This document shows positions 34,601 to 47,800 of a stretch of 64,000 nucleotides of DNA, in pieces (positions within the stretch are counted from its first letter, which is position 1; each line of letters opens with the position of its first letter). Origin of the DNA: Limanda limanda (taxonomy: Eukaryota > Chordata > Actinopteri > Pleuronectiformes > Pleuronectidae); assembly GCF_963576545.1 (NCBI RefSeq), contig NC_083641.1, forward strand, positions 19,917,523 to 19,981,522. The letters are read 5' to 3'. Made by a program: the position numbers and the translations under genes. A model generated the notes under the pieces. It saw nothing but the letters and a program-made list of their open reading frames with translations, made no database searches and was not told where the DNA came from.

Positions 34601-37600
34601 AGTACAACCACTGAGCCAAGAAGAAGAATTCCCAGTGCAAAGGTCCTTTCTGCTCTGTGGGGATTTGTTTTACACTGAGTATCTCAAATGGCTGAGTGTT
34701 TCACATTTCAGACTTTTGTGTGAATTATCAAGAGTTGTGCAACAGACATTTCATTGTTAATATCATCAATTCACAATGTGAGAGGTGGATCGTTTGAAAG
34801 TGAAATTTAACAGAAGCCCCACCTCTTCTCTTCCCCACATCATGGGAAACCCTTGGAGTCAGCTTCAGGCCAATGTCACAGTAAAAGTAATACATGAGTT
34901 TCCTAATCATTAATGTCCTGACTGCTGCGTTGCTCGTATTTTTTACTTAGATGTCAAGCTTATTAAACTTTAATACACGTGACAAATGGTCTGGGCTACA
35001 TATTATATTGAGGAGATAATCCCTAAATCCAAGGGCGTCTGATATGGATGCTATGCTCCAATAAAACTGCAGTATCTACTATTATTAAGTCAACTATAGA
35101 CCTATTGATTAATAACTGACATAATCATTTCAATAATATTATATTTGTAAAGTGTCAACCCAGAACCTATATTATCTGAGGGGAACTTCAGATAATATAT
35201 CATCCATCCAGCCAGCCACTTATCCTTGAGACATATATCTCTTATACTAATATTAGCGGTATATGCTGTTTTTGCACACACAAGAAAACCCCGGTAAAAA
35301 AGAACATTGAATCCTTTCCCATTGCCAGTAGAAAAGTTTGCCTCTCTGTTTTTATTCCACTGGTAAAAAATGTTCAACGTTACAAATGCCCCAGAACTGA
35401 GAAGTGGTCTCACCTCTCCGTCTTGCCAAGTTAGCGTTCCTCGTACCCGTCACTGCTGCTTGGACCCGGAGCTCATAAACAACTGTCTTCACTGTTTTGA
35501 CCAGGGAGTTGATTTAATCCATACACATTGCACATAAAAGTCAGATGTAAGTGGGGTTTCAAAGGGGCTATAAAGAGACAAATAACCAGCCACACTCCCA
35601 TTCACTCCTATAAGGTCAATTCAGAGTCTCCAATTAACCCTAACCCTATTATGGTATGTCGTTGCACTGTGGGAGGAAGCTGGAGTATCCGGAGAAACCT
35701 CTCAAAGACATAAGGAACCTTATAGCTGTGAAGTGACAGTGCTAACCACTGCACCACCGTGCCACCCAAGAAGAAAAACATCTCCTTTGAAGAGTGGAAA
35801 TTAACAATGACAGTAATAATGATAATACCCATACCTCATAGAACTTCTACCACTACTACCATTACAAATAATTATAATATATTTGAGTTTAGAACGATTG
35901 TGAAATTCAGCAAGTCAAGAACACAAAATCTTGACAGGTTTGATGATATATGAAACAGTCTGCCAAGGGGTATATGTGTGTTTGTTTGTGTATGTGTTTG
36001 TAGGACTGTTATTATCTTTGCAGTTGACAAATGTGTAATGTGCCATGGTAGGAAAATGGGCTAGTGCACCCGGGAGCACATCATGTGCATTCACACGAAA
36101 CGCATTGAGCAGCTCATTTAAGGGTACAGCAGGTTTGTGGTGTGTCGGATTCAGATTCAACAGTTCGGCCTCTAAATTCCTCCTGACAGAGTGGGAGCAA
36201 CACTTCCAAGTGGGGCTGAACCTGTGTGAAGGATGACAGAGATGAAAAGAAATGAGGGAGAAAACGGTTGAAGGGGAGGCAGAGGATGAACGTAATGAAG
36301 GATGACAGCGAAAATTCCGTTGAGTAATGATTTGTTTTGTACTTTCCCGTAGATGAAATCTGCACCACTGCCGACTGCACGCAGTCAGGTAAGCATCGTG
36401 CATTTTTTTGAATTTGTGTGATCTATTTTCTGTCCCATCCTGGAGGCTTTGATGTTTCTCAGAGGACAGGATGTGAAAATTGAGACCGCTGCAGGGGCCC
36501 AGGTATTTCACACATACTTGGAGAAAATGGGGACTTTATGAGCGAATATGTTGCCCCAACAGTGACCGGAACAAACAGAAACAGTCGCCATCAGCATGCA
36601 CATTAACCCCGGGCCACCTTTGGACACTTTTACAAGAGAGGTTGCAACACTGTTAACGGGACCAAGCATTCACAAGTATACACAGCTTAAGCAAATCCAT
36701 CAGGATCTAGTGTTTTTGTGTAGTGTGCAATGTTCTCAAGTATTTCAACATAGGTGAGTTTTGTTGTGGAGCTTTTACAACTTAACTGTGAGTGTTCTGT
36801 GACCCGTGACTAAAGAGTAATGAGCTGAGACATGTTTGTATCACGCAAACCCATTTCTTGGATCGTTTCAAATTCCCCTGGACATGAAATTGATACATAA
36901 AAGAGGCCAAACATTTATCCATAAACTTCTCATGCAAACAGGTCCCAATCCCTCCCTAACTTGAATACTTATAATATAATATATTTCTTAATTTGTAGAT
37001 GATTTTCATCGATAAAACCTGAAAACGACTTATGTAAAATATTTAACTATGCCTCCAGTTTCCCTCAATAGAAGCAATTCATTCCTGATACATCTTTGTT
37101 GGACCAATGTCCCATTTCAGTCACTTTTGACAGACAGCCTTGTCACAAGAGATCACTCAGCTGCCTTATTTGCAGGACACACATTTCCAATTTATTCCCT
37201 TTTGCTTACTGCATATCTATCTCTGCATTATTTTACTTACTTAAATAAATGTGTAAACGATAAATGTGTCACCTTAGATTTTATAAAATGTTTATTTAAA
37301 TTATTTAACATGCAAATTCTGTGATTATGAGAAGAATATGACATATTCTTCCTCTGTTCTGTTAAGATTATATAAACTTTTTAAAGGACTAGTTCTACAT
37401 TTTTTGATAGTTTTGTAAGCTGTGCTTTCTTTCTGATAGTTATATTGGATAATGTCCTCTCTCATATCAGTCCATCATTACAAGGCTTCTTCCAGGGGCC
37501 AGTTAATTAGCTTATCTTAGAACAAAACCTGGACAAAAGGGAAAACAGCTATAGATGCCTGGCTCTGCCCAAAGATAACAAAGTCCACCTAGCAGCACCT

Positions 37601-38773
37601 CTTAAGCTCACAAATTGAAATGTACTATCACGCTTAACTGAGAACATTGAGGTTTCATGTCCCAGGTGCTGGACGTAAATTGCAGTGAGTCTGGAGGATA
37701 GTTGTCTGGGAACCGAAAAATTATGACAAGAAATTTCCTTGTCATCGTTTGCTAATAATGGAGCACATGACGTCCCGTGACATCATGTGTCAGTTTTAAA
37801 CTTTTGTTTTGTACAGAACAAAGTGTTTGTGATATACAAATGCAAGATTAGTGCACAGTACAGATACAGTTGTCTGTGGATTTTGTTTTACCTTGGACAG
37901 AGCCAGGCTTGTTTTCTACAACTGTGCCCTCCAGTTCCCAGTTTCTCTTCTGATCCGAGCCAATGGCTGCTGGCTGTAGCCTTAAATTAAACATGGTCTT
38001 GAGCTTCTCAACCAACTCTTAGGAAGAATGCAAATGATCATATTTCTCAAAATCGCCAAATATTAAATTCAGAAAAGGGTAGGTGTCAGTTAAATATTGT
38101 GCAGTGTGCAGTACATACTGATTAAACCTTAACTGCAGTGGACATTTTTCTGTTGTGTGTTTCAAAGATGAAATATAGCCAATACATCACATCCCATTCT
38201 ACAGAGCTCATTCACTAAGCAGTTACACTGACAGACAGTATTCAACCAAATTCTCACAGATCAGACCTTTAAAGTGATATAAATTATAAATGCACTCTGG
38301 ATTTTCTCCACATCGTTTGAGAGCTGGTCTCCTCTCTGTCCGTGCAGCCTCCCGTCTCATCGAGAACATGGACGCCGCCGTGGACCCTTGTGACAACTTC
38401 TACCAGTACGCCTGCGGAGGCTGGCTCAAGAAGAACATCATCCCGGAGACCAGCTCCAGATACAGCACCTTTGACATCTTACGAGACGATCTGGAGGTCA
38501 TCCTCAAAGGTCAGACGCCTGTTACACACACATACACAGACAGGCCATGACACAGACAGACAGGGGGGGCGGGGGGGGATTTCTAAAAACCACATCAGAG
38601 CTGCTTTCTAGGAGGACTGAAAGCAGCTTGATTCAGTTGCTTTTGAATGTGAGCTAAAGAGGCCTCTCCTTCAGGCGTAGTAGCTCTATACATATCACAG
38701 ATGTCATGGGAATTTGGCTTTAGCGCCGCCGACCATGTGAGCTGAGAGTTTGTCAACGGCGCTGGCACTATCT

Positions 38774-38825
<52 letters not shown>

Positions 38826-41800
38826 GTGTGTGTATGTAAGTGGACACTGCGTTCAGGCTGTGCTCGAAAATATCAGCACATGGTGTTGAGAAAGATTTGT
38901 GTACGTGTGTGTCTCAGGTGTTTTGCCAACTTTCAGCAAGCATTACAGGGTTTCTAGTGTCCTTGTGGCTGTGGTTGATGAGGTTCAAATTACACTGCAA
39001 ATGTGTGTACCCCTGGATCTATTTGTGTGTGTTGTGTTTGTTTGTGCAAGGGTCCGTGCCTCATGGCTGTGTGTGAGAAGACCAGTCGGGTCCTGAGCAG
39101 CGTGGGCTAAATCCTCAGGGAGCACAAACTCTCCATGGACAATCCGAAACCCTTCATCTGTCATAAATTCACACTTTATATGCCAGCCTCTTCCTCTGTA
39201 ATAAAGACAGTACAGATTGGGCTGCAGGAGGAATGGAGTGATTCAGAGCGGATCGAGAGATTGATCCTCACTGGCAAAGGAAACCCAAAGTGCAGCACAA
39301 CTGCCTCCTGGACTTTTTTTAATTTGCAAAAGTATCGAGTGCTTTGTCCGTTTAATCTCGATGAAAAGAGAAACATGCAGTTTCTTGTCTCGGGGCACCG
39401 TGTTGGTTCTTTTTGTTCTTTTGTTATCTGCTCTGGTGATGGAAGGGGATCACATGCAGATTAGTTTTCATTATTTTTTAAGAGAAACCTGAATCCTGGG
39501 TGGTCATGATTCGATTTGTCCGTTCAAGTTCAGGACGGAGTAACTTTGGATTTGGTTTAGTCTATGAAAGTCGATGAGTCATCTTACAGACAGGACATGA
39601 TAAAACATAATAAAGCATAACAGTAAAATAGTATAAATATCACAACATGTTAGATGCTAGAAAGAACAGGCTATCATAAGTCTTTGGTCGAAAAACAGCA
39701 ACTTGTTTTTTTTAAACCTTAGACTTTGCTTTTTGGAAAACAAACGTCATTAAATCTGGATTCGTTTTTTTAGCTCTCACTATCCTCACTTTCCTCTTAC
39801 TTCTCGATAAACACTTTCTACAGATCAATATAACAATCATTTGGATTTAGAGTTTGCTTTTCAGTATTAATTTAGTAGCATTTTTAGAGGGGTTTTATCG
39901 TTTTTAAAAGCGCCTGTAATCTATAATATAATTCTAAGGTTCAGTGGATCATCATTCATGCAATTATAAAAGCATTTTAATGAAATATCTCTGTCCTATG
40001 TCTCTTATCTGATTTGCCTGAACATGAGAGGATTCAGAATTGCGGCATAAACTATAGATAAACTCGAATATAAATTACCTAACAGCAGGCGTTGTATGAA
40101 AAATATATATCTTTTATTCAAATTTGAACTTTCTTTTTCCATATTGCTTAATAATAACACAAAGGCCGTCCGTTCCGTTCTGCTCTCGCTCCCTTCTCCC
40201 ATAAAAAAATCACACACAGGGGGGAAATAGGGAAAATAAACATTGCTTAACTCTACGTACATGCCGTGTTGCTGTGTGAATGCGTGGCGTTGTTTTACAC
40301 TTTGTCGTATTTTTACTGAAGACGAATATATTGCAGGTCGTAACGAGATATTGAGGAAAAGATTAGCTTCCTTAACTGTGTGGACGTGCTGACCAAAGTT
40401 CAAAGGTTGATCATTGACTTAATTGCTGTAAATGCTGTGTTTAGCACAGGAGGGAACGGCGCAGCCACAGAACTGGTCCTAGATCAGTGCGCTCATTCCT
40501 CCAGGCTGTCTGGCTGCAGTCGGAGCTGGAATGTCTCACACACTGTACAGTGTATCTTCAGGTTTTTCTTTGTGTGTGCATCTGTATAAGTTTCAGAGAG
40601 AAAGAAAATATTGTTCTTGATCCTCCAAACCAAGGCATTTGTGTCGTCTTGAGCACTGACAGTAGCAACAAGGACCCACTAGCTCTTGAGTTAAAATCTT
40701 ATAATGACCGAGGCACGACACGGTGAAGGCCTCGGCGCTGCGTGACCTCAACTGAGATGTGACCTCTACTCTGGTAGTGACATCAAACACGCGACCTCTG
40801 ATCCTGCGGCTGGCTGCTGCCGCCTTCTCGGATACCACCGCCCGCTGATGGACGGATCCTTTTCCTGTCAACAGCTGCAGGGGCCTGGAAACACCTGGAC
40901 ACTGCGGCGCTCTAGGCCGCATGACAGTAATAAAAAAAAGGGCCTGCGTGTCTGCGTTCGTGTGAGAATATCTGTGCAGATTTGTGATGGCTTGTAAATG
41001 CCTCGGACTGTTCTCCGCTGCTGTAAAAAGGCTGTTAAAATGGCCAAGTTCCATAATGAGGAATCCAAACCCTAAGTTGTGACCAGAGCCGTGTGCACAA
41101 AAGTGTTTGTACTAGCCCGTGCAAGTTTGTCTCTCCCCCCCCCCCCCCCCCATTCAGGTGTGGCATACTGTGCAAAAATCAGCCCAATTGGCCGTGAGCT
41201 TTTTAATTACTAACTAGTTTGCGTTAGGGAGAGGAGGAGTGCAACAGGTAGGAGGTGATGAAAGGAAGGAATCAATCGGGAAAAATATGGGGAGAGCGAT
41301 GGCTGGTGGGCGGTGAGATACACAGGAGCCAAGGGTTTTCCTGAGGTGAAGTGAGGAGGAGCCCTGGAGCCAGAGGAGGATGGTACATCGAGAGGGAAGC
41401 GTTTGAGGATCGGACAGGAAATGTGAAACAGCATGTGGTAGTCATCCCCAAGTCCTGTGTACATCCGTCCGTGCCTGAGTACGTGCATTTGACTTCTCGC
41501 ATGCCTCCAGGACGGGGCGAAATCTCACTTTGTGGATTCTTTTAGCCTGAGGCGTTCAACACACCGAGCAGCTTGTTTTATTTACTTGTAGAAATGTTGG
41601 CATCACCATGATCGCTGGGGCACATTTGTGAGATAGCTGTGATGTCAGAGGCGTTCCGATGTGAGATGTTTGTGGACGCCCTGGGACAAACGGGACTGAA
41701 TGTCTGTGATTTTCTGAGAAAGAAATAATGGAAAACAGAACTCAAGTCAAACACAAATGACCACGAGAGGACTTTTGAAACAAATGGTTGTTCACATGAA

Positions 41801-44800
41801 ATCCCTGATATCAGAATTCCCTTCAGAACCATTGCACAACACCCTTTAATATTGTATTTCTCATAAACGTATCAAATACAGATATCAGAGTTTGGTGTCC
41901 AAGCAAATTTATGTGAATATTAATGCAGCGATTCTTGTCCAACACAAATACAAATGAATACAAATGCAGAATTGAATATGTTTTTGCTAGCTAGGATAAA
42001 GGGGTTTTGACCATCACCCCCCCTGCTCACAGCCTTCCTGCAACACAGCTCTGGGACCTTTTTTATACTGTGAGATTGTCCAAGGGCCATTACTCTGACT
42101 GACAACATGGCACTGAGGGAAAGACAGAGCTGGTTCAGGGGGTAGACGGCAGGGAAATAATAAGAAGCTCTTTAAAATCAATGTTTTTCTACTTGTTTGG
42201 AGAATATTGTACATGTGCTGCCTGTACATTTAAAAAGACACAGTTGAGCTCTTCTCACCAAACCACAATGTTAATTTATGGCCATACCTGTGTAGCGGGA
42301 AGAGCCACCTGGGTCTGGAATTGTTTTTCCACCCTGTAAATTCCTTCATTTTTCAAGTTTTCTTTAAAAAATAATACTCAGGTTTCTCACCATAGCAGCA
42401 CTGGAGTCTCATAGACAACTTAATGATACAAGGGTAACATTTATTGCAGTTATTTACGTTTCTCAGAAATGCAATAAATTGTGGTATTTGTCTGCTGGTT
42501 TGGTCTAGCAGATGGCTGTGAGATACCCATGGGCCTTTGCAGCCATTGCTCTGGAGAAGTAGAGATGTGGAAAAGAGTCGTAGCAAAACTCCATGTCATG
42601 GTTTCACACCACAAAAAGAGAATGAATGAGACTCATCACCATCAAACTGCGTCAACTCATTTCAGTTTTTAATTATGTTCTCAGCCTCCGCTCATAAAAT
42701 ACACTTAATATAGACTTCATAATGATAAAGTGGAAGCAAAACGCTGGAATAAAACGCTGCGATGTTTTGTGGCATTAGAGGAAGTCGAGGGTAAAATGTC
42801 ACTGCGGAGAAACTCAAAATTCTGATTGTGTGTCACGCTGAGAGGTTCGGTTCAAATTGACATGATGTCTCAAACAAACAGGTGGCACAAAATCCATTCT
42901 AAAATAAATCTAAACACACACACACACACCCATGGGGCGACAGGGAGCGAGAGAAGAGAGGGCGAGTGTGTGTCTGTGTGTTTGTGTGTGTGTGCATGTG
43001 AGAGAGAGTGAGCGAGGAGGTAAGCTTTTTGCTGTGGTTAAACATTAGCACCAGGCAGTCGGTAATCCAATCACACACACATGATCTGTGCCCTTTTGCA
43101 GGAAGTGCCCTGCAAAGTGTCCCTGTCGCAGGACTTCATTAAGATTAAATGAGGACATAAATAGTGCTCACATGGAAATGAGAAAATGGAGGGATTACAA
43201 AAATGAAAGGGAGGGAAAAGGCTGACGTGACATGCAGTCGTATAAGGAGTAAAATAAGTGGTAAAAAATAAAGAGAGAGAAATAACGGAGAAATCTGATT
43301 AATCTAAAAAGATATGGCTTGAATAATGCATTCAATTTAGACTATTAGACTAAAGGACAGTAGAGTTGGTTGTCCAATAAATAATGCAATAACAGACGAG
43401 GTGTATTCCAGACATGTTGATCTGATATGACATTACATGAAATAAGAGATTACAGAAAGGGATAAACCTTGTCAGAAAAGGGGGAACTGCTTTATCCCCT
43501 GTCTGTCACTAAGTCCACATAATTACGAAGAATGGGAAGAAAAAAAAAAGAAGGAAAAATCTAATTTTCAAAGAGACACGAGTGATGTGTGGACTTGGCA
43601 GAGTTTCCTGTCAGTTCGCTGCGTAATTGAAGATCCGTCCGCTTCCTGGAATCGATCGTGAAGTTGCATCGAGACGTGCTGGTGTTTAAATGATGATCCC
43701 GAATCTAAGATTTATTAGCGATAACTATCTGACAGGCAGCACTGAAGCAACTGTTCGCATGTGTTATAGCTTGTCAAAACTAAAAGTCATGAGAATATGA
43801 TAACCCCTTGAACAGGTTCCTTTTAATTGGTAATGATATTTATAGCCCATCATTTCACTGACATCTGATTGTAACCCAACTGTTGTGCTTCAGTTCAGGT
43901 TTTGTTGTGGAATACTTTAATTTTATCAAATCGCATTGCAAAATAGGCAGGGTTCCTTTCAGGCATGCTGGTTTAGACATGTTTGTCTTTATCTCTTGGT
44001 TAGTCCGCCAATCATAAAAAGCCTTATGCAAACCCGTCTTAATCCTATTTTTCTTTTTTTTTTGTATTCTGAAAAGACAGAGGGAGCTTGAGCAATCGAT
44101 GCAGTCACAGATACACTCGTTCCACCGAAGCACACATTGTTTGCCCAGCTTGACTATACTTGACTTGGCAGAAGTCAACAAGTGGCGGCTTTGCAAGAAG
44201 GGGCACATTGTAAAAAGCGAAGATATCTTATACTGATGATAAATAAAACATTAGAAAAATCCCGAAACTCTAGAAGTACCTTAGAAATACCTAAAATACT
44301 AATAAAAAACAAATACTCAAGTTACTTTTTCTTATTTCACAACTTCACTATTATTTTGTGCAATGACAGCTCTGGCTTGTGGGCGAGAAAACCACAATTT
44401 TAAAGATATACGAATGGATTCATACACCTTCCATATACATGCAAATGCACTAATATGTGATTGAATATGACCGCACCTCGATTATTAAGCACAGACGCTT
44501 TTAGCATGTAAAATTTATAAAGTTCATGTCCATTTTGCCTTTCTGCTGAATTACCATAAACAATACTAATAGCAATTAGGAGGTCAAGCATTTTCATACA
44601 TTTTGCATGTGCAGGAAGTTTATTACAGGCACTTACTTCTTCTAAGAGTTTTACATCATTCATTATTCATGATGCAGTATTATAAAAACACTTGGACACC
44701 TCATGTATCCACTGGCTTTTGGAAAAAACACTCTTGCCTAGATTTTCAACAATGTTGAACCCAAATCAGATAAAATGATAAATCAGAGCTCGACTGGCAC

Positions 44801-47800
44801 TCAGTAGAGCTTGTACCTCCAGTGAGGCCCAACAGTCCCAATCCAAAGATCCATTCATTTTTCCTCGGGGTTATCCACCATTCCAACTTGCAGTGTTTAA
44901 GAGAGTGAAAAGAAGGAAAAAAATGAATCACCCCTGGATCTGTGTCCCCACAAATTCACTGGGTTCTTCTGTGACCAATAATGCATCCGTCCACCAAGTT
45001 TCATGGTTTTCCACCCAGTAGATTTTACAGAATCCTGTAAATGCACAAACACACACAGATGGAAATATAACCTCCTTACAAATCGATAACAGCCGGATAT
45101 AAAAAGCCTCAAATAAATTATAAGGCATCTTACACCAAATTAAATATATGTTTGTGCTCTTTTGTTGTACAATATTGTTTTATTTTTCGTGGGCCGGTTA
45201 GTATGGAGGCACAGAGCCAAGGCCTCATGGATTCCTGGGGATCACATTAGGGCCCCTCCAAATCTCTACCCTACTTAAACAACTGTGTGCTGTAAATCAT
45301 CATAGCTGCAAACTAAGTTGCTGAAATGGCTCCGTCCGGATTTGAGCCCCCAATCCTGAAGTGTAGATGCCCTTTGGAAAAAATGTCTTTAAAAATAGTC
45401 CTCTGCCTCCTGCTGGTGCACCAGCATGCTTCTGACCTGCAGTAAACTGGATTTGAGTGAGCGAGAGTCAGACCTGTGAGGTCTTTGTAGTTAATTAGTG
45501 CAAAGTGCAAAAGATCAACGGAAAAAAGATGATGTGTTATTCAAATTACCTATTTAACTGTGTAAGATGCAGTCATCCAGTCAACAATGGTAAATAGGCT
45601 CTGCTAAGGAAGTTTCCTCTGTGTTTGTTTGTTTGTTTGTCTGTTCGCAGGATCACCTGACATGTTCTCATCCATTTCCATTAAGTTTTGTAGAGGGGAA
45701 GCACATGGCCCCAGGTAGAACCCATTAAAGTTTGGTGCGGATCCAGATCAGGGGCCAGATCCAAGAATTTCCCTCACTGTCTCCAACATTAAGATGAAGG
45801 TGTTTTTCAATATTCTCACTGACCTTTCAGATTCTTCATAAAAAAATACAAAAATCTGAATAATATATATGAGTATGTGGGATTTATAAATGCAGTTTCA
45901 TGGGGTGCAGGCATTTTTCAGCCACTGTATGGCAACAAAAAGAGTTAGAAACCTGGAACTACCAAGGTGAAGCTGGGAAACATAACGTAGCCATAGCTAT
46001 AAGGCTGGTTTTGAATTTTATTGGGTCTGTTGGGCCTTGACAGAGGTATTTACTCTATTCAGTACCATTCTAGTTTATTTACATGGGCTGTGCTGGGTAC
46101 ACAGGTACACTGTCGCATCAACACTGTCGGAGCAGCCCGGCAGTAAACAGAATTTTGGTTAGATGTCATGAGTTTCTAAAATTCCATCCATGCTGTGGTT
46201 ACTGGGAACTAAGGTAGATTAAATAAAGTCTAACATGATACAACGACTGATTGGTCTCGCATGCCGCTCTGAAGAAGACAATCCTTAACCACTCACAAGT
46301 GAGGAGACGCAGCTGTTTCAGTTTGGAATACTACCCGAGGGGATATTTGGACAAGTGGCCTTGACTCATCAAAAATTGGACGGAGGGTTTTAGGAACCTT
46401 GGACGTCATCAGGTCATTCCTCAAAACATTTCTTGGCGGCACATGTTTCTGTCAAGGTTTTGTCCGTAAGGTTTAGATTATTTCTTTATTTGTTTTTGTC
46501 TCTTAATTAAGTAACTCGGTGTAATGTTGCTTCATGCTCATTACATCCAGGTTTCTCACTTAAATTTTTTAAAGTGATGTGTGTGCTGAATGATCATGGA
46601 AATAGTCTTTATGTCAGTCAGTAATATAAGTAAAACCGGGGGTTGTAACTAGCTCTCTATTAATCATAATAAAACCTGGAATTGAGCCTAAGTGAATATT
46701 TATGCCAGATGTAGTGAAATAAAAGTTTTTTCCTCTTGGTTTTAGAACCTTCTCTGCTTTCTTTACTCTTTGATTTCCATTGGGAACCTGTGGGTCACTT
46801 TGAATAGTGATATTTGACGAGCATAAAAATTACTGTCAAAGGTCACATCTATGTTTACTCACATCACATTTGTGTCCTTTAATTATTTATCACTATCACT
46901 ATTGATAATGTAATGTAACTAACACTTATAGGTCAAAATCTATCTTTTCGCTACATTAACAGAAAATGTTGTAGACATGAATTAAGTTGTGTACTAAGAC
47001 ATTATAGCTGTTACTTGGCACGTGCCAGAGGTATTTCAGGAATAAATGGATCTTTGAGTCCAAGTGAGCGCTTCTGCCAAATTTAAATCAACTCTCGAGA
47101 GTGAGACGGACCGAGAATCCGAAAACATAATTTCTCCAGCTCCGGCTGTCTCCAGAATAGATGCATATGCATTATAAAATGATGATTTCAAATTGATATT
47201 GTAAATTCAAGTAAAGCTTGAGATACCTGTTGAGAAGTAACCCAATTTTTTAAAAGCAGCCATGACAATTTGAGCATTTACGTAAACTCTCTCTCACGTG
47301 TGGTCAAGCTGAAACCCAGCAGTAGATCCTGAAGGGATGGTCAAACTTTAAAACTATAATATACAACTTGGTGCCTCGAAGCAGGGCGGTAAAAGTGTGT
47401 TGTTGGTCCCACTAGCTTCCCCCTCAGTTGCGGCAAGTTTACACCCCTACACATATAACTCATTTTGATTAGCTGTCCACCTACAATCACCATCTAGCCC
47501 GAGGCCGCGTTAACTGGCATCCATATGCACACAACAGGTGTTGAAGAGGCTGTAAATGTAGGCAGTAAAACGAACGATGGTTATCCCTCTTGTTTTCAAA
47601 TGGTCTTTAATTGCCGCACCTCAAGCTCCGCTGTTCCTTGACTTACTTCCACCTATGCCTTCCCTGTTCTGAGGTCAGCAGCCTCACCCCTGGCTACTGC
47701 TGAGCAGCCAATTTACAGTTGTAATTGTGTAATACATGAACTGCATATCCACTAATTTGTGTTTATATGACAGCGCTGACCTCTACAACAAACGACCCAA

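Larger units (their letters stand above)
34291..38347. other. mme introns 2 and 3 (around the 36-bp exon 3)
   Basis: Introns of 2.06 and 1.96 kb. They contain the retroposon at 35525-35765 and the family C repeat at 37380-37745. Open frames on the opposite strand, up to 198 codons near 36 kb, have no recognisable similarity. Confidence 0.75.

Noticed and set aside
35915..36511. 198-codon minus-strand frame across mme exon 3
   Set aside because: It runs antisense across a real exon, shows no family resemblance and has low-complexity codon use.
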